Shown here: positions 40,869-49,450 of the stretch, one piece after another | How the letters are laid out: each line of letters begins with the position of its first letter | Numbering within the stretch: position 1 is the stretch's first letter | DNA from: NCEH01 sp043195095 | Lineage (GTDB): Bacteria; Pseudomonadota; Alphaproteobacteria; Rhizobiales; Xanthobacteraceae | Assembly (NCBI RefSeq): GCF_043195095.1 | Contig: NZ_JBAFWN010000003.1 | Strand: one strand, 5' to 3' | Length of the DNA stretch: 64,000 nt | Notes under the pieces: generated by a model | Databases searched by the model: none | What the model was told of the DNA's origin: nothing | What the model saw: the letters and a program-made list of their open reading frames with translations, nothing else | Translations under genes and position numbers: made by a program

Positions 40869-41720
40869 TCAGCGTTCGGGCACGATCCAGGAGATGCGGG
40901 AGCGGCCTTTGCCGTCATGGGCCAGCAGCGGCGCGAGCGCGGTGAGGATGACGCGCATCTCGTCCGCAAGCGTGAAGGGCGGATTGACGATGATGAGCCC
41001 GCTGCCGGAAAGGGCCGTGGTGGTGCGCACCTCGGCGAAATCCAGTTCCACCCGTAGCGTCTTGGGCAGGCCGACCTGGGCCACCTCGCGGCGGAACGCG
41101 TCCACCGCGCGCAGGTCTTTGATGGGATACCAGAGCATCAGGATGCCGGTGGCGAAACGCTCGTGGAACGTGGTGAGGGCGCCGACGAGGCGCTGAAACT
41201 CGCCGCCTTCCTCGAACGGCGGGTCCACCAGCACCACGCCGCGCCGCTCGCGCGGGGGCAGATGGGCGGCGATGGCGTTCCAGCCGTCCTGCGACAGCAC
41301 TTTCACGCGCGGATCGTCGCCGACGTTCTTTTCCAGCTTCGCGCGCTCTTCGAAATGCAATTCGGAGAACAGGAAGCGATCCTGCGGCCGGGCGAGCGCC
41401 ATCGCCAGCGCCGGGGAGCCGGGATAGCGGCGCGCGCCGGCATAGGTGCGCAGATGGCGCACCGCGTCGAGATAGGGCGCCAGCAGTTCGGCCGCCGGGG
41501 CGGGAAGGTCGGCTTCCAGCACCCGTTCGATGCCGGCTTCCGCCTCGCCCGTGCGCTGCGCCGAGGCGCCGCCGAGATCGTAGAGCCCGGCGCCCGCATG
41601 GGTATCGAGCACGCGATAGGGCGTGTCCTTCTTGTTGAGATAAGCAAGCACGCGGGCGAGCGCGGCATGCTTCATCACGTCGGCGGCGTTTCCCGCATGG
41701 AAGGCGTGGCGATAATTCAT
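40869..41720 (-). CDS. rlmJ: 23S rRNA (adenine-2030-N6) methyltransferase RlmJ
   Basis: 283 residues. The N-terminus MNYRHAFHAGNAADVMKHAA is diagnostic of RlmJ, followed by RVLDTHAGAGLYDLGG (SAM motif) and the catalytic motif VLVDPPFEEGGEFQRLV. The enzyme methylates A2030 of 23S rRNA. Length matches the Escherichia coli enzyme (about 280). Strand and 110-bp spacing allow co-transcription with the GST gene downstream. Confidence 0.96.
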   Translation of the reverse strand: MNYRHAFHAGNAADVMKHAALARVLAYLNKKDTPYRVLDTHAGAGLYDLGGASAQRTGEAEAGIERVLEADLPAPAAELLAPYLDAVRHLRTYAGARRYPGSPALAMALARPQDRFLFSELHFEERAKLEKNVGDDPRVKVLSQDGWNAIAAHLPPRERRGVVLVDPPFEEGGEFQRLVGALTTFHERFATGILMLWYPIKDLRAVDAFRREVAQVGLPKTLRVELDFAEVRTTTALSGSGLIIVNPPFTLADEMRVILTALAPLLAHDGKGRSRISWIVPER

Positions 41721-41759
41721 CGGCGATACGTCATGAGCGGCGTCGGCTTTCCCTGCGCC

Positions 41760-42437
41760 CTATCGCGCGGAAGGCACCCGAACAGGGGGAACCTGCACGG
41801 GAGGAACCTCCAGGGAGCGCCCGGCCCGGCATCCCCGCCGGTCCGCTTCGGGACAGGGCCGAAATGTAAGGTCCTTGCTGAAGCAAAGGCGCACTTCGCG
41901 CAAGCGGTTGGCGCCGCAATCGACGGCGATCATCTCATGGGTCAGGCCAGGATTGGCGGCGATGAAGGCCTTTTCCACCTCTGCGGGGGTCACGGTTGCG
42001 GCCTGAGCGGGGGCGACGAAGGCCGCCGGTATGATGATTTTCTCGCGTGCCGCCCGCAGCTTGGCGAAGAAGGCATCGGGCGCAAGGCCGGAGCAGGTGC
42101 CGTGCCGGCGCCATTCGTGGATCACCAGGCCGCGGCTCGGCATCAGGTCCTGGATGCCGTTGAGCGTCTCGGTGGGAATGTAGGGCGCCGGGTTCTGGCA
42201 GGATTGGGGATAGCCGCGCTCGTTCTGCGGCCACAGGCCGTGAACGATGAAGCCGAACGGCCGGCCGGCGCGGCATTGGGCGCCGTCCGCGCGGGTCTGT
42301 TCCGCGCAATAGGTGGGCGACCAGGACAAAGCGAGAATGTAGAAATCAAAAGCGCCGGGCGTGCCCGGCGTCTCGGCCCGCGCCGCTCCCGCAGCCGCGA
42401 GCAGCAGCAGCGCGGCGGCGCAGAAGCGTCGAATCAC
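41760..42437 (-). CDS. Secreted ribonuclease T2
   Basis: 225 residues. A signal peptide (CAAALLLLAAAGAARAE) precedes the RNase T2 fold: active-site segments FIVHGLWPQNERG and HEWRRHGTCSG supply both catalytic histidines and the Glu. The family cleaves single-stranded RNA in the periplasm or outside the cell. Cysteines at C-A-E-Q, Q-C-R, S-C-Q, G-T-C-S and in the C-terminal part can form disulphides. The C-terminal end has a Pro/Val repeat. The start is GTG at 42437, overlapping the upstream gene by 4 nt (GTGA), so translation is coupled. Confidence 0.92.
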   Translation of the reverse strand: MIRRFCAAALLLLAAAGAARAETPGTPGAFDFYILALSWSPTYCAEQTRADGAQCRAGRPFGFIVHGLWPQNERGYPQSCQNPAPYIPTETLNGIQDLMPSRGLVIHEWRRHGTCSGLAPDAFFAKLRAAREKIIIPAAFVAPAQAATVTPAEVEKAFIAANPGLTHEMIAVDCGANRLREVRLCFSKDLTFRPCPEADRRGCRAGRSLEVPPVQVPPVRVPSAR

Positions 42438-42898
42438 GGACGGGCCATCTTGCAGCCGGGGGCATAGGCCATGTTGCGATCCAGCCCGCTGACGCACCAT
42501 TCCACGCCCCAGGTGTAGCCCTGGAAGCTCGAGTCCTCGATGATGGAATAGTCGATCTGGTGGATCTTGTTATCCGAGAGCACCACCTTGGCGGTGCAAT
42601 AGCGGCGCGGCTGGAACGCCTCGCCCCAGGGGCGGTAGGCGGTTTCGCGCACGTTGGAATAAGACACGATGTTCAGCGGCGCGTTCCAATACATGCGCTC
42701 GGTTTCGGCGAAGCGCATGGAGATGGTGCCGAGCGCCAGCGGCTCGGTGCAGGCGGGAAGGTTGCCGCTATAGCTGTCGTTGGGCAGCCAGAAATTGTCG
42801 AGAATGCTCGCAGCCTTGGCAGGCACTCCAACGGCGAGACCGGCCAACAGGGCCGCGATCCCGGCAAAAGCCCGCCCGCTGCGCATCGTGCGACCCAT
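42434..42898 (-). CDS. Secreted hypothetical protein coupled to RNase T2
   Basis: 154 residues from the ATG at 42898, preceded by GGGAGAG. A signal peptide (AFAGIAALLAGLAVGVPAKA) is followed by a mature domain of about 125 residues with four cysteines (ACTEP, RRYCTAK, EWCVSG, PGCKM) and many aromatic residues (MYWNAPLNIVSYSNV, YRPWGEAF, FQGYTWGVEW). I do not recognise a named family. Coupled translation with the RNase T2 gene suggests a shared job; inhibitor, chaperone or unrelated envelope protein are all possible. Confidence 0.85.
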   Translation of the reverse strand: MGRTMRSGRAFAGIAALLAGLAVGVPAKAASILDNFWLPNDSYSGNLPACTEPLALGTISMRFAETERMYWNAPLNIVSYSNVRETAYRPWGEAFQPRRYCTAKVVLSDNKIHQIDYSIIEDSSFQGYTWGVEWCVSGLDRNMAYAPGCKMARP

Positions 42899-43097
42899 TC
42901 CCACTCTCCCGTCACTTCAATCCGATATTTGGCGGGACGATGGAACCGGCGCTTGTCCCGGTCAAGCGCAGCGGAGACACACCCCGGCGAAAAAGCGTTC
43001 GGCCGCCATCCTTGTGCTGCGAAATTCCGCCATCATGCCGCCTCGGCCAAATTGCGCGCCTATCCGGGCGCGGTCACGCTCCCGTAGCGTCAATGAA

Positions 43098-44411
43098 ATG
43101 GATGCCCGCATGTCGCACGCCCGCTTCGCCCCCGAGATCATCGGCGCATCGCAAGCGGTGAAAGGGGCCGCCGGGAGCCTGGAGCGGTTCGAGACCGGGC
43201 GCGAGGCGGCGCTGCGCCTGCGGCCGGACCAGCCGGTCTATTGCTTCCGCCCCTCGGTGCTGCGGGCGGATGCGCGCGCTTTCCTCTCCGCCTTTCCCGG
43301 CAAGACCGCCTATGCGGTGAAGACCAATGGCGAGCCCATGGTGCTGGAAACCCTCGCCGGCCTCGGCATCGCCGCCTTCGACGTGGCCAGCCCGGCGGAA
43401 TTTGCCGCCGCCCGTGCCGCGGCGCCGCGGGCCGAGCTGCTTTATATGCACCCGGTGAAGGCGCAGTCGGATATCCGCCTCGCCTTGGAGCGCTACGGCA
43501 TTTCCGTGCTGGCGCTGGACCATGAGGACGAGGTCGCCAAGATCCTGCGCATGGTCCGGGCGCTCGATCTCGACCCGACGCAGATCACCTTGTTCGTGCG
43601 CATCGCCAGCAAGGGGGAGGCGGCCTACGAACTCTCCAAGAAGTTCGGCGCCGCCCCCATGCACGCGGCCGAACTGCTCCAGCGCATCCACCACATCGGC
43701 TTTCGCTGCGGCATCGCCTTTCACGTGGGCAGCCAGATGGTGGATCCCACCACTTATGAGCGCGCCATCGCAACCGCCGCCGAGGTGCGGGACATCGCCA
43801 AGGTGCCGATCGCGGTGCTCGACATCGGCGGCGGCTTTCCGGCCCATTATGCCGAGGACCCGCGCCGCCCGGCGCCCGTGCTGCCGCCCTTGCCGGACCT
43901 GATGGGCACCGTGCTGGACGCGGTGAAGCGCCATGGCTTCGCCGATACGCCCCTGGTGGCGGAGCCGGGGCGCGTGATCGTCGCGCGCGCCTTTTCGGTG
44001 ATCGTGCGGGTGCTGCTGAAGAAGGGGCAGCGGCTTTATATCAACGACGGCATCTGGGCCTCGCTGTCGGACAGCTGGACCGGCAAGATCCTGCTGCCGG
44101 CGCGCCATATCCCCGATCCCGCCCGCCGGCGGCGTGCCGGTTCCTCGGACAAGGTGGTGCCGTTCCGCATCTATGGGGCCACCTGCGACAGCGTGGACGT
44201 GCTCTCGCGCCCCTTCTATCTGCCCGAGAGCATCGACACCGGCGACTGGATCGAGATTGGCCATATCGGCGCCTATTCCCTCTCCCTGCGCACCCATTTC
44301 AACGGCTTCTACCCCGACACCTTCGTGGAGGTCGCGCGGCCGTTCGAGGCGGATGGAATTGTGGCGGGCTTCGCAGAGCCCGAGCGACGGGCGAACGTAG
44401 AGGAAGCTTGA
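43098..44411 (+). CDS. Type III PLP-dependent decarboxylase (ornithine/lysine type)
   Basis: 437 residues. The alanine-racemase-like barrel carries the PLP lysine in AYAVKTNGEP, HVGSQMVDPTTYERAI, VLDIGGGFPAHYAED and LVAEPGRVIVARAFSVIVR, and the C-terminal domain carries YGATCDSVDVLSRPF, corresponding to the CDxxD active-site segment of ornithine decarboxylase and related enzymes. Such enzymes make putrescine or cadaverine. It could also act on another diamino acid. The start is not certain: ATG 43098 or 43110, neither with a strong ribosome site; the open frame reaches back to 42780 without homologous sequence. Confidence 0.9.
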   Translation: MDARMSHARFAPEIIGASQAVKGAAGSLERFETGREAALRLRPDQPVYCFRPSVLRADARAFLSAFPGKTAYAVKTNGEPMVLETLAGLGIAAFDVASPAEFAAARAAAPRAELLYMHPVKAQSDIRLALERYGISVLALDHEDEVAKILRMVRALDLDPTQITLFVRIASKGEAAYELSKKFGAAPMHAAELLQRIHHIGFRCGIAFHVGSQMVDPTTYERAIATAAEVRDIAKVPIAVLDIGGGFPAHYAEDPRRPAPVLPPLPDLMGTVLDAVKRHGFADTPLVAEPGRVIVARAFSVIVRVLLKKGQRLYINDGIWASLSDSWTGKILLPARHIPDPARRRRAGSSDKVVPFRIYGATCDSVDVLSRPFYLPESIDTGDWIEIGHIGAYSLSLRTHFNGFYPDTFVEVARPFEADGIVAGFAEPERRANVEEA

Positions 44412-44536
44412 ACGCGACACGGCCGAAATCGGCGCAATGGCAACAAAATGCCGACCGATTTCATGGTTAATCCTGCGTCATCCGACTGTTCCTACAGACA
44501 TTGATGCCGCCCCGCGGGGCGTGCATGGAGATCGCC

Positions 44537-45916
44537 ATGGCCACGGCCCTGCGGGATGGTGTGCGTCAGCTTGAGACGACGGCGCGCATCTGCTTGATGG
44601 TGCTTGCCCTTGCAAGCGGTGTTTATACCTATATCGGCGTGCGGGACCTGCTGGACGGCGGCGCGACGGCGGTGTTCTTTGCGGCGATCATCTATTCGGT
44701 CGCGGTGTCGGTGGGCATCTATGCCTTCTGGACCTTCATGATGCGCTTCCTGCCCCATGTGGAGGATGCGGCGAGCCGGGCCCTGATGTTCGGCGCCATG
44801 GCGCTGGGCTCCTTGATGATCGTCGCCATGTGCTCGTGGCTGAACGCGAGCGCGCTGGCAGGCTCCGCCGCCATCGAGCAGCACATGGGCCGGGCGATCG
44901 AGGATTATGACCGCGCGCTGGAGGAAAATCACGGCAAGGCGCTGGCCGCGCAGGGCTTGGCGCCGGATATCGCCATGGCGGCCGCGCGCTTCTCCCAGCT
45001 GGCGGATGCCGAACGCACCGGCTCGCTCACCGGCACCACCGGCTCGGGCACCGTGGTGCAACTGCTGACGCAGATGGCGAGCCAGCTCGGAGCCCTTTCG
45101 AAGGAGGTCGCGGCCTCCGGCGACAAGGTGAAGGAGGCCTATGACCAAGGCGCCAAGCATCTTGCCACCATGCGTGAGCTGGCCTCCGGCTCGGGGCGCG
45201 TGACGCCGCGCGCCGATGCGTTCGGCGGCGAGGCGACCGCGCTCGCGGGCGTGCTGACCGCGCTCCAGCAGGCCTCCATTGCGCCGGCGGTGAAACGCGC
45301 GGCCACCGATTTCGCCTCGGGCTTCATCGCCCCCGCCGCCGATGGGCGCTCCCCCGATGTGGTCGGGCGGCAGAACGAGGTGGTGGGCCGGGTGCAGGGG
45401 GCGGTGGCGGCGCAGTCGAAGGCGCTCGCGGGCGCGGCGGACAAGGTCATCCAGATGCCGGCTTACGTGCCGCCGCGCTTCGCGCACATCTCGCCCGCCG
45501 AAGCGGTGCTGCGCTATGCCTCCGATTTCATCCCGAGCTGGGCGGGCGCCATCTCCATCGACCTGCTGCCGGCGGTGCTCGTGTTCATCCTGTGCATCGT
45601 GCACGCCAGCCTGCGCCGCGAGGGCCAGCCCCAGGCGGGAGCGGACACCATGACCGCCGGCGAGCTTCTCGCCGCCCTGCGCATGGCTCGTGCGGTCGAG
45701 CTGGCGCATGCGGATTTGCGCGCGCCGCTGGTTCCGGACCTTGCCGCCACGCCGGCCGCGCCGCAGCGCGCTGAAATCGCCGAACCGGCGGAGGCACCCC
45801 ATGCCGAGATGTCCCGGCCGGCCGCGCCGCAACCCGTGCAGCCGCCCGAGCCTGCGGACGAGGAAAAGGTGACGACCTTGCACGGCCACGGCCTGCGCCC
45901 CGCCAAGCGGGACTGA
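44537..45916 (+). CDS. Unrecognised membrane protein with a long soluble domain
   Basis: 459 residues from the ATG at 44537 (GGAG seven bases upstream); ATGs at 44501 and 44525 are alternatives. Three membrane helices lie at the N-terminus (ICLMVLALASGVYTYIGVRD, AVFFAAIIYSVAVSVGIYAF, ALMFGAMALGSLMIVAMCSW), then a soluble, largely helical segment of about 230 residues (SAAIEQHMGRAIEDYDRALE onward), a fourth helix (IDLLPAVLVFILCIVHASL) and a Pro/Ala-rich cytoplasmic tail. No family recognised. The next gene, an anchored ClpP-like protease, follows by 5 nt, so the two likely act together (inference). Confidence 0.85.
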   Translation: MATALRDGVRQLETTARICLMVLALASGVYTYIGVRDLLDGGATAVFFAAIIYSVAVSVGIYAFWTFMMRFLPHVEDAASRALMFGAMALGSLMIVAMCSWLNASALAGSAAIEQHMGRAIEDYDRALEENHGKALAAQGLAPDIAMAAARFSQLADAERTGSLTGTTGSGTVVQLLTQMASQLGALSKEVAASGDKVKEAYDQGAKHLATMRELASGSGRVTPRADAFGGEATALAGVLTALQQASIAPAVKRAATDFASGFIAPAADGRSPDVVGRQNEVVGRVQGAVAAQSKALAGAADKVIQMPAYVPPRFAHISPAEAVLRYASDFIPSWAGAISIDLLPAVLVFILCIVHASLRREGQPQAGADTMTAGELLAALRMARAVELAHADLRAPLVPDLAATPAAPQRAEIAEPAEAPHAEMSRPAAPQPVQPPEPADEEKVTTLHGHGLRPAKRD

Positions 45917-45921
45917 TCGCC

Positions 45922-46734
45922 ATGACTCCGGCCGTCTTTCTTCAGGCGCTGCGCGATTGGCGTCAGCGCCCCGACGATGCGCTGCTGCATCTGCTGTTCG
46001 CGGTGCTGCTGATCGCGAGCGGAGCCATGCTGGTGCAGGATTTCGGCCAGCTGCGCAAAGCCCAGGCCGCGCTTTCCGCCCCGGCTCCGGGGCAGGTGGA
46101 AGCGCCGCCCGCAACCCCCCTCGGCCCGGCGCGGGAGGGCGGGCCGGAGGCGCCCGCCGCCGACGGCACGCTCAACGCGCCCATGACGTTCGATCTCCAG
46201 AGCGACGGCCGCCTTGCTGCGACCGGCACCATCGCGCCCGGCACGGCGGCCCTGTTCGTGGCGGAGGTGGAGAAGCGTGGTTCCTATGTGAAGACCGTGG
46301 TGCTGCGCTCGCCCGGCGGTTCGGTTCAGGATGCGCTCGCCATGGGCCGGCTGATCCGCGCCAAGGGATTTGCCACCGAAGTGCCGGCGGGTGCCTATTG
46401 CGCCTCCTCCTGCCCGCTGGTGTTCTCCGGCGGCGTCGAGCGGCGGGTGGGGAAAAAGGCGGCGCTCGGCGTGCATCAGGTCTATGGCGCGAGCGTGCCG
46501 GCGGGGGCCGCGCCGCCCGACGGCATGGCGCAGGCGCAGCGGGTCTCGGCCGAATGCCAGCGCTATCTGCGCGACATGGGGGTGGATCTGGAAGTGTGGC
46601 TGCGCGCCATGGAGACGCCGAAGGACAAGCTGTTCTATTTCACGCCCGAGGAAATGGCGCGGCTGAAACTCACCACGCCGGCCCTCGTGCCGCTTGCGAA
46701 CCCGGCGGCGGCGCCTGTGCCGCCGCGCGGTTAG
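45922..46734 (+). CDS. Membrane-anchored ClpP-like periplasmic serine protease homologue
   Basis: 270 residues. One N-terminal anchor (ALLHLLFAVLLIASGAMLVQ), an Ala/Pro linker, then a ClpP/crotonase-fold domain: VVLRSPGGSVQDALAMGRLI, AGAYCASSCPLVFSGGVERR with the candidate nucleophile Ser, and KKAALGVHQVYG with the candidate His. This layout matches the COG3904-type predicted periplasmic proteins, related to ClpP and SppA. It lies 5 nt after the membrane-protein gene. I cannot tell whether it is an active protease. No strong ribosome site is visible. Confidence 0.85.
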   Translation: MTPAVFLQALRDWRQRPDDALLHLLFAVLLIASGAMLVQDFGQLRKAQAALSAPAPGQVEAPPATPLGPAREGGPEAPAADGTLNAPMTFDLQSDGRLAATGTIAPGTAALFVAEVEKRGSYVKTVVLRSPGGSVQDALAMGRLIRAKGFATEVPAGAYCASSCPLVFSGGVERRVGKKAALGVHQVYGASVPAGAAPPDGMAQAQRVSAECQRYLRDMGVDLEVWLRAMETPKDKLFYFTPEEMARLKLTTPALVPLANPAAAPVPPRG

Positions 46735-46831
46735 GACTGCACCTCCCGTCACAGCCGAAGGAGGCGGGGGCGTTTCCCCTCGCCTCCGCGCGCCGCTTCT
46801 CTCCCGTGGGCCTATGGAGTCTGGTATGCCA

Positions 46832-46941
46832 CCTCTCCCCCTCGGGGAGAGGTCGGCCGCGCAGCGGACGGGTGAGGGGGCACGGGCAAGGCGGGTGAGG
46901 CCCCACCCCTCACCCCAGCCCTCTCCCCAGCGGGGAGAGGG
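46832..46941. repeat. REP-like palindrome pair in the gap before msrP
   Basis: Two near-identical hairpins, CCTCTCCCC/GGGGAGAGG at 46832-46852 and CCCTCTCCCC/GGGGAGAGGG at 46919-46941, flank inverted GGTGAGGGG (46871-46879) and CCCTCACCC copies. Palindromes of this kind (CCCTCTCCCC...GGGGAGAGGG) recur in intergenic DNA of many proteobacteria, a family I recognise from general knowledge. It lies between two convergent genes, the usual place for such elements. No gene lies in the surrounding 262 bp. Confidence 0.85.
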
Positions 46942-46996
46942 GGCCGATGGTTCCGCCCGCAACGCCGCATCTCCCGACGCGGAGCGGGCCAGGCGC

Positions 46997-47962
46997 TCAC
47001 ATATAGAGCTTTTCCTTCTCCAGCCCGGTGTAGAGCGAAGCGACATATTCGCCATAGCCGTTATAGAGCAAGGTGGGACGGCGCTCGCCGGTGGCGATGT
47101 CCTTCTCGGTCGCCTGGCTCCAGCGCGGATGGGAGACGGCGGGATTCACATTGGCCCAGAAGCCGTATTCCGCGCCCTGCACCACTTCCCAGAAGCTCTT
47201 CGGCCGCTTGTCCACGAACGAGACCTTGACGATCGCCTTGATGGACTTGAAGCCGTATTTCCAGGGCAGGGCGAGGCGCAGCGGGGCGCCGAACTGGTTG
47301 GGTGCCGGCTTGCCATAAATGCCCGTGACCATGAAGGCGAGGTCGTTGGTGGCTTCCTCGATCGTCACCCCTTCCACATAGGGCCAGGGATAGAAGCGGC
47401 CATATTGGCCGGGCGCCACGTCGCGGTCGAGGAAGGTCTCGAAGCGCACATATTTCGCCCCGCTCAGCGGCTTGGCGTAATCCACCAGCGCCTTCAGGGG
47501 AAAGCCGGTCCAGGGTACGGCCATGGACCAGGCTTCCACGCAGCGGTGGCGATAGAGCCGCTCCTCCAGGGGCATGGCCTTGAGCAGGTCGTCGATGGCG
47601 ACATCGCGCGGCTGCTCCACGAGGCCGTCGATATGCACCGTCCAGGGGCGCACCTTCAGCTTGGCGGCGGCCTTGGCGACATCGTAATTGGTGCCGAACT
47701 CGTAATAATTGTTCAGCGTGCTCGCCGCGGCCTCGGGAGTCACCGGGCGGTCGAGCGTATAGGTGGGATTGCGCTTGGCGGGGTAGAGGCTGGCCGAAGG
47801 ATCCGCCGGGCCCGCGCTCTGCGCGGCCGCGAGGCTCGGAAGCACCCCGGCGCCGATCAGTCCTGCGCCCGCGCCAAGGAGCGCGCGCCGCGAGAGAAAG
47901 ACGCTTTCGGGCGTCGCCTGGCTTTCGGGGATTTCCCAGCCGCGTTTACGTCGAATGAGCAT
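46997..47962 (-). CDS. msrP: Protein-methionine-sulfoxide reductase catalytic subunit MsrP
   Basis: 321 residues from the ATG at 47962 (GGAGG seven bases upstream). A Tat signal (SRRALLGAGAGLIGAGVLPS) leads to the molybdopterin domain, with RHRCVEAWSMAVPWTGFPL containing the Mo-ligand Cys, and GAPLRLALPWKYGFKSIKAI. MsrP repairs oxidised methionines in periplasmic proteins using electrons from the membrane heme protein MsrQ, normally encoded next to it. No msrQ is adjacent here. Length and motifs fit the family well. Confidence 0.96.
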   Translation of the reverse strand: MLIRRKRGWEIPESQATPESVFLSRRALLGAGAGLIGAGVLPSLAAAQSAGPADPSASLYPAKRNPTYTLDRPVTPEAAASTLNNYYEFGTNYDVAKAAAKLKVRPWTVHIDGLVEQPRDVAIDDLLKAMPLEERLYRHRCVEAWSMAVPWTGFPLKALVDYAKPLSGAKYVRFETFLDRDVAPGQYGRFYPWPYVEGVTIEEATNDLAFMVTGIYGKPAPNQFGAPLRLALPWKYGFKSIKAIVKVSFVDKRPKSFWEVVQGAEYGFWANVNPAVSHPRWSQATEKDIATGERRPTLLYNGYGEYVASLYTGLEKEKLYM

Positions 47963-48082
47963 GAGTGGCCTCCATCGCGGCGCAGCATTCAAGCCCACGC
48001 AGGGGGAGGCAATTCAAACGCCCGTGTGAAAGGTATCAGAATATAGGTCTCACGGTGCCGTGAGACCTCCCGGCGGCGATTC

Positions 48083-48775
48083 TCAGCGGGAGAGCACCTG
48101 CTCGTTGGTGCGCACCGGGGGCAAGGTCGCGCGCAGGGTGAGCGTCGCGGCGGCGAGCGAGATGCTCAGGCCACTGTCGGCCGAAACGCTCAGCGGCTGC
48201 AGGGCGATGCCGGCCTTCGCATCCTTGGCCATCAGCACGTTGGCGGAGAAGCCGGGGCCGAGCGAGGCGCCGGAGGAGATGCCGACATATTGGCCGGAGA
48301 GCGCGCCAGGCCCCAGCTTCGGCGTGGTGGCGAGCACCGCCCAGAGCATGCTGCCCTGGTCCGAGACGCCGAAATCCAGCCCCGCGCGCTCGAGCGTGCC
48401 GGTATAATATTGGTTCATGCCGAGGGTGGCGCGAAACTCGCAGTCCACCTTGCGGGTGGAGCCGAAGCCATAGGCGATGGCGGATTCGCCCCGGCACTCC
48501 AGAAGCCCGGATTCCACCTTCTGCATCTCTGTCTTCGCCGGCTCGCTCGCCGCCGGCGGGGCGGGCTGGGCTGGCGCGGGCGCAACGGGCGCCGGCAGCG
48601 GCGCCTGGACGGCCTGGATGGTGGGCAGTTGCACCGTGGTCTGTTGCGCGGGGGTCTGGGCCGAGGCGGGTTGGTCCGCGCCCGGCACCAGTTCCATCTG
48701 CGCGGCCGAAAGCGGCGCGGCGAGCGCCGGGATCACGGCCGAACCGAAGAGAAGGGAGCGGAGGATCGAGGCCAT
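48083..48775 (-). CDS. DUF992 secreted protein with Pro-rich extension (paralogue 1)
   Basis: 230 residues from the ATG at 48775 (GGAGG seven bases upstream). A signal peptide (FGSAVIPALAAPLSAAQ) and a Pro/Ala/Gln linker (about 40-80) precede a DUF992 domain: GLLECRGESAIAYGFGSTRK, YYTGTLERAGLDFGVSDQGS and GQYVGISSGASLGPGF. The function of DUF992 is not known to me; the two conserved cysteines suggest a disulphide in the periplasm. It is the most divergent of three tandem copies, and the only one with the linker. It begins 20 nt after the stop of paralogue 2. Confidence 0.88.
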   Translation of the reverse strand: MASILRSLLFGSAVIPALAAPLSAAQMELVPGADQPASAQTPAQQTTVQLPTIQAVQAPLPAPVAPAPAQPAPPAASEPAKTEMQKVESGLLECRGESAIAYGFGSTRKVDCEFRATLGMNQYYTGTLERAGLDFGVSDQGSMLWAVLATTPKLGPGALSGQYVGISSGASLGPGFSANVLMAKDAKAGIALQPLSVSADSGLSISLAAATLTLRATLPPVRTNEQVLSR

Positions 48776-48795
48776 GTCGTGTCCTCCGTTCGGCT

Positions 48796-49284
48796 TCACT
48801 TGGCCGGGGTCAGGGTCAGGTCGGAAACGCCCGCGGCGAGTGTGACACCCGCGGTGCCTTGAAGCGAGAGTGGCTGGAGCGCGATGGTGCTCTTGGAGCC
48901 GCCGAGCAGCACGTTCGCGCCGCCGCCGAGGCCCCAGGCCGCATCGGCGCTGACGCCGACATATTTGCCCGCGAGATCGCTGGCGGCCGGCGAGGTGTTG
49001 GGGGCGAACACCGCCCAGCTCAGGGTGCCGGCATTGGTGACGCCGATATCGAGGCCGAAGCGCGCCACGGTGCCCTTATAGGAGGCGCGCACCACCGGGG
49101 CGGTGGGCGTGCCGGTGAGCAGCTGGCAGCTCAGCTCCCGCACCGATCCGACGATGAAGCCGACCGCGGGCGCGACCTTGCATTGCAGCACGCCCACCTG
49201 GATCTTGGGCGCGGTCTGCGCCTGTGCGGAGGTGGCCATCAGGCCACCGGCCAGCAGGGCGCCGAATAAAGTATAGATTCGCAT
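48796..49284 (-). CDS. DUF992 secreted protein (paralogue 2)
   Basis: 162 residues from the ATG at 49284, preceded by GGGGGA. A signal peptide (FGALLAGGLMATSAQAQ) and DUF992 domain: VGVLQCKVAPAVGFIVGSV, ELSCQLL, GTVARFGLDIGVTNAGTLSW, GVSADAAWGLGGGANVLLGG and ALQPLSLQGTAGVTLAAGV. Two cysteines are conserved with the other copies. It is closer to paralogue 3 than to paralogue 1. All three point the same way. Confidence 0.9.
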   Translation of the reverse strand: MRIYTLFGALLAGGLMATSAQAQTAPKIQVGVLQCKVAPAVGFIVGSVRELSCQLLTGTPTAPVVRASYKGTVARFGLDIGVTNAGTLSWAVFAPNTSPAASDLAGKYVGVSADAAWGLGGGANVLLGGSKSTIALQPLSLQGTAGVTLAAGVSDLTLTPAK

Positions 49285-49383
49285 GGAATCCCCCAAATGT
49301 CTGACGTGTCAGTCCTACGTCCGCGACGGAAGGGGTACAATAGCGGAATAGTCCCGAGGTGCCGGACCGCCGGCCCTGGAATG

Positions 49384-49405
49384 CCCCGCCGCCGAGGCGG
49401 CGGGG
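49384..49405. other. GC-rich hairpin between DUF992 genes
   Basis: Stem CCCCGCCG (49384-49391) with CGGCGGGG (49398-49405); it lies 46 bp after the stop of paralogue 3. There is no T run, so terminator function is only possible. Confidence 0.4.
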
Positions 49406-49450
49406 TGGAACTGCGACGATCGGCGCGCGGTGGCGCCGATGCCGTCAGGC

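Noticed and set aside
42780..43097. N-terminal extension of the PLP decarboxylase
   Set aside because: The sequence before 43098 is low-complexity and overlaps the start region of the divergent secreted protein gene.
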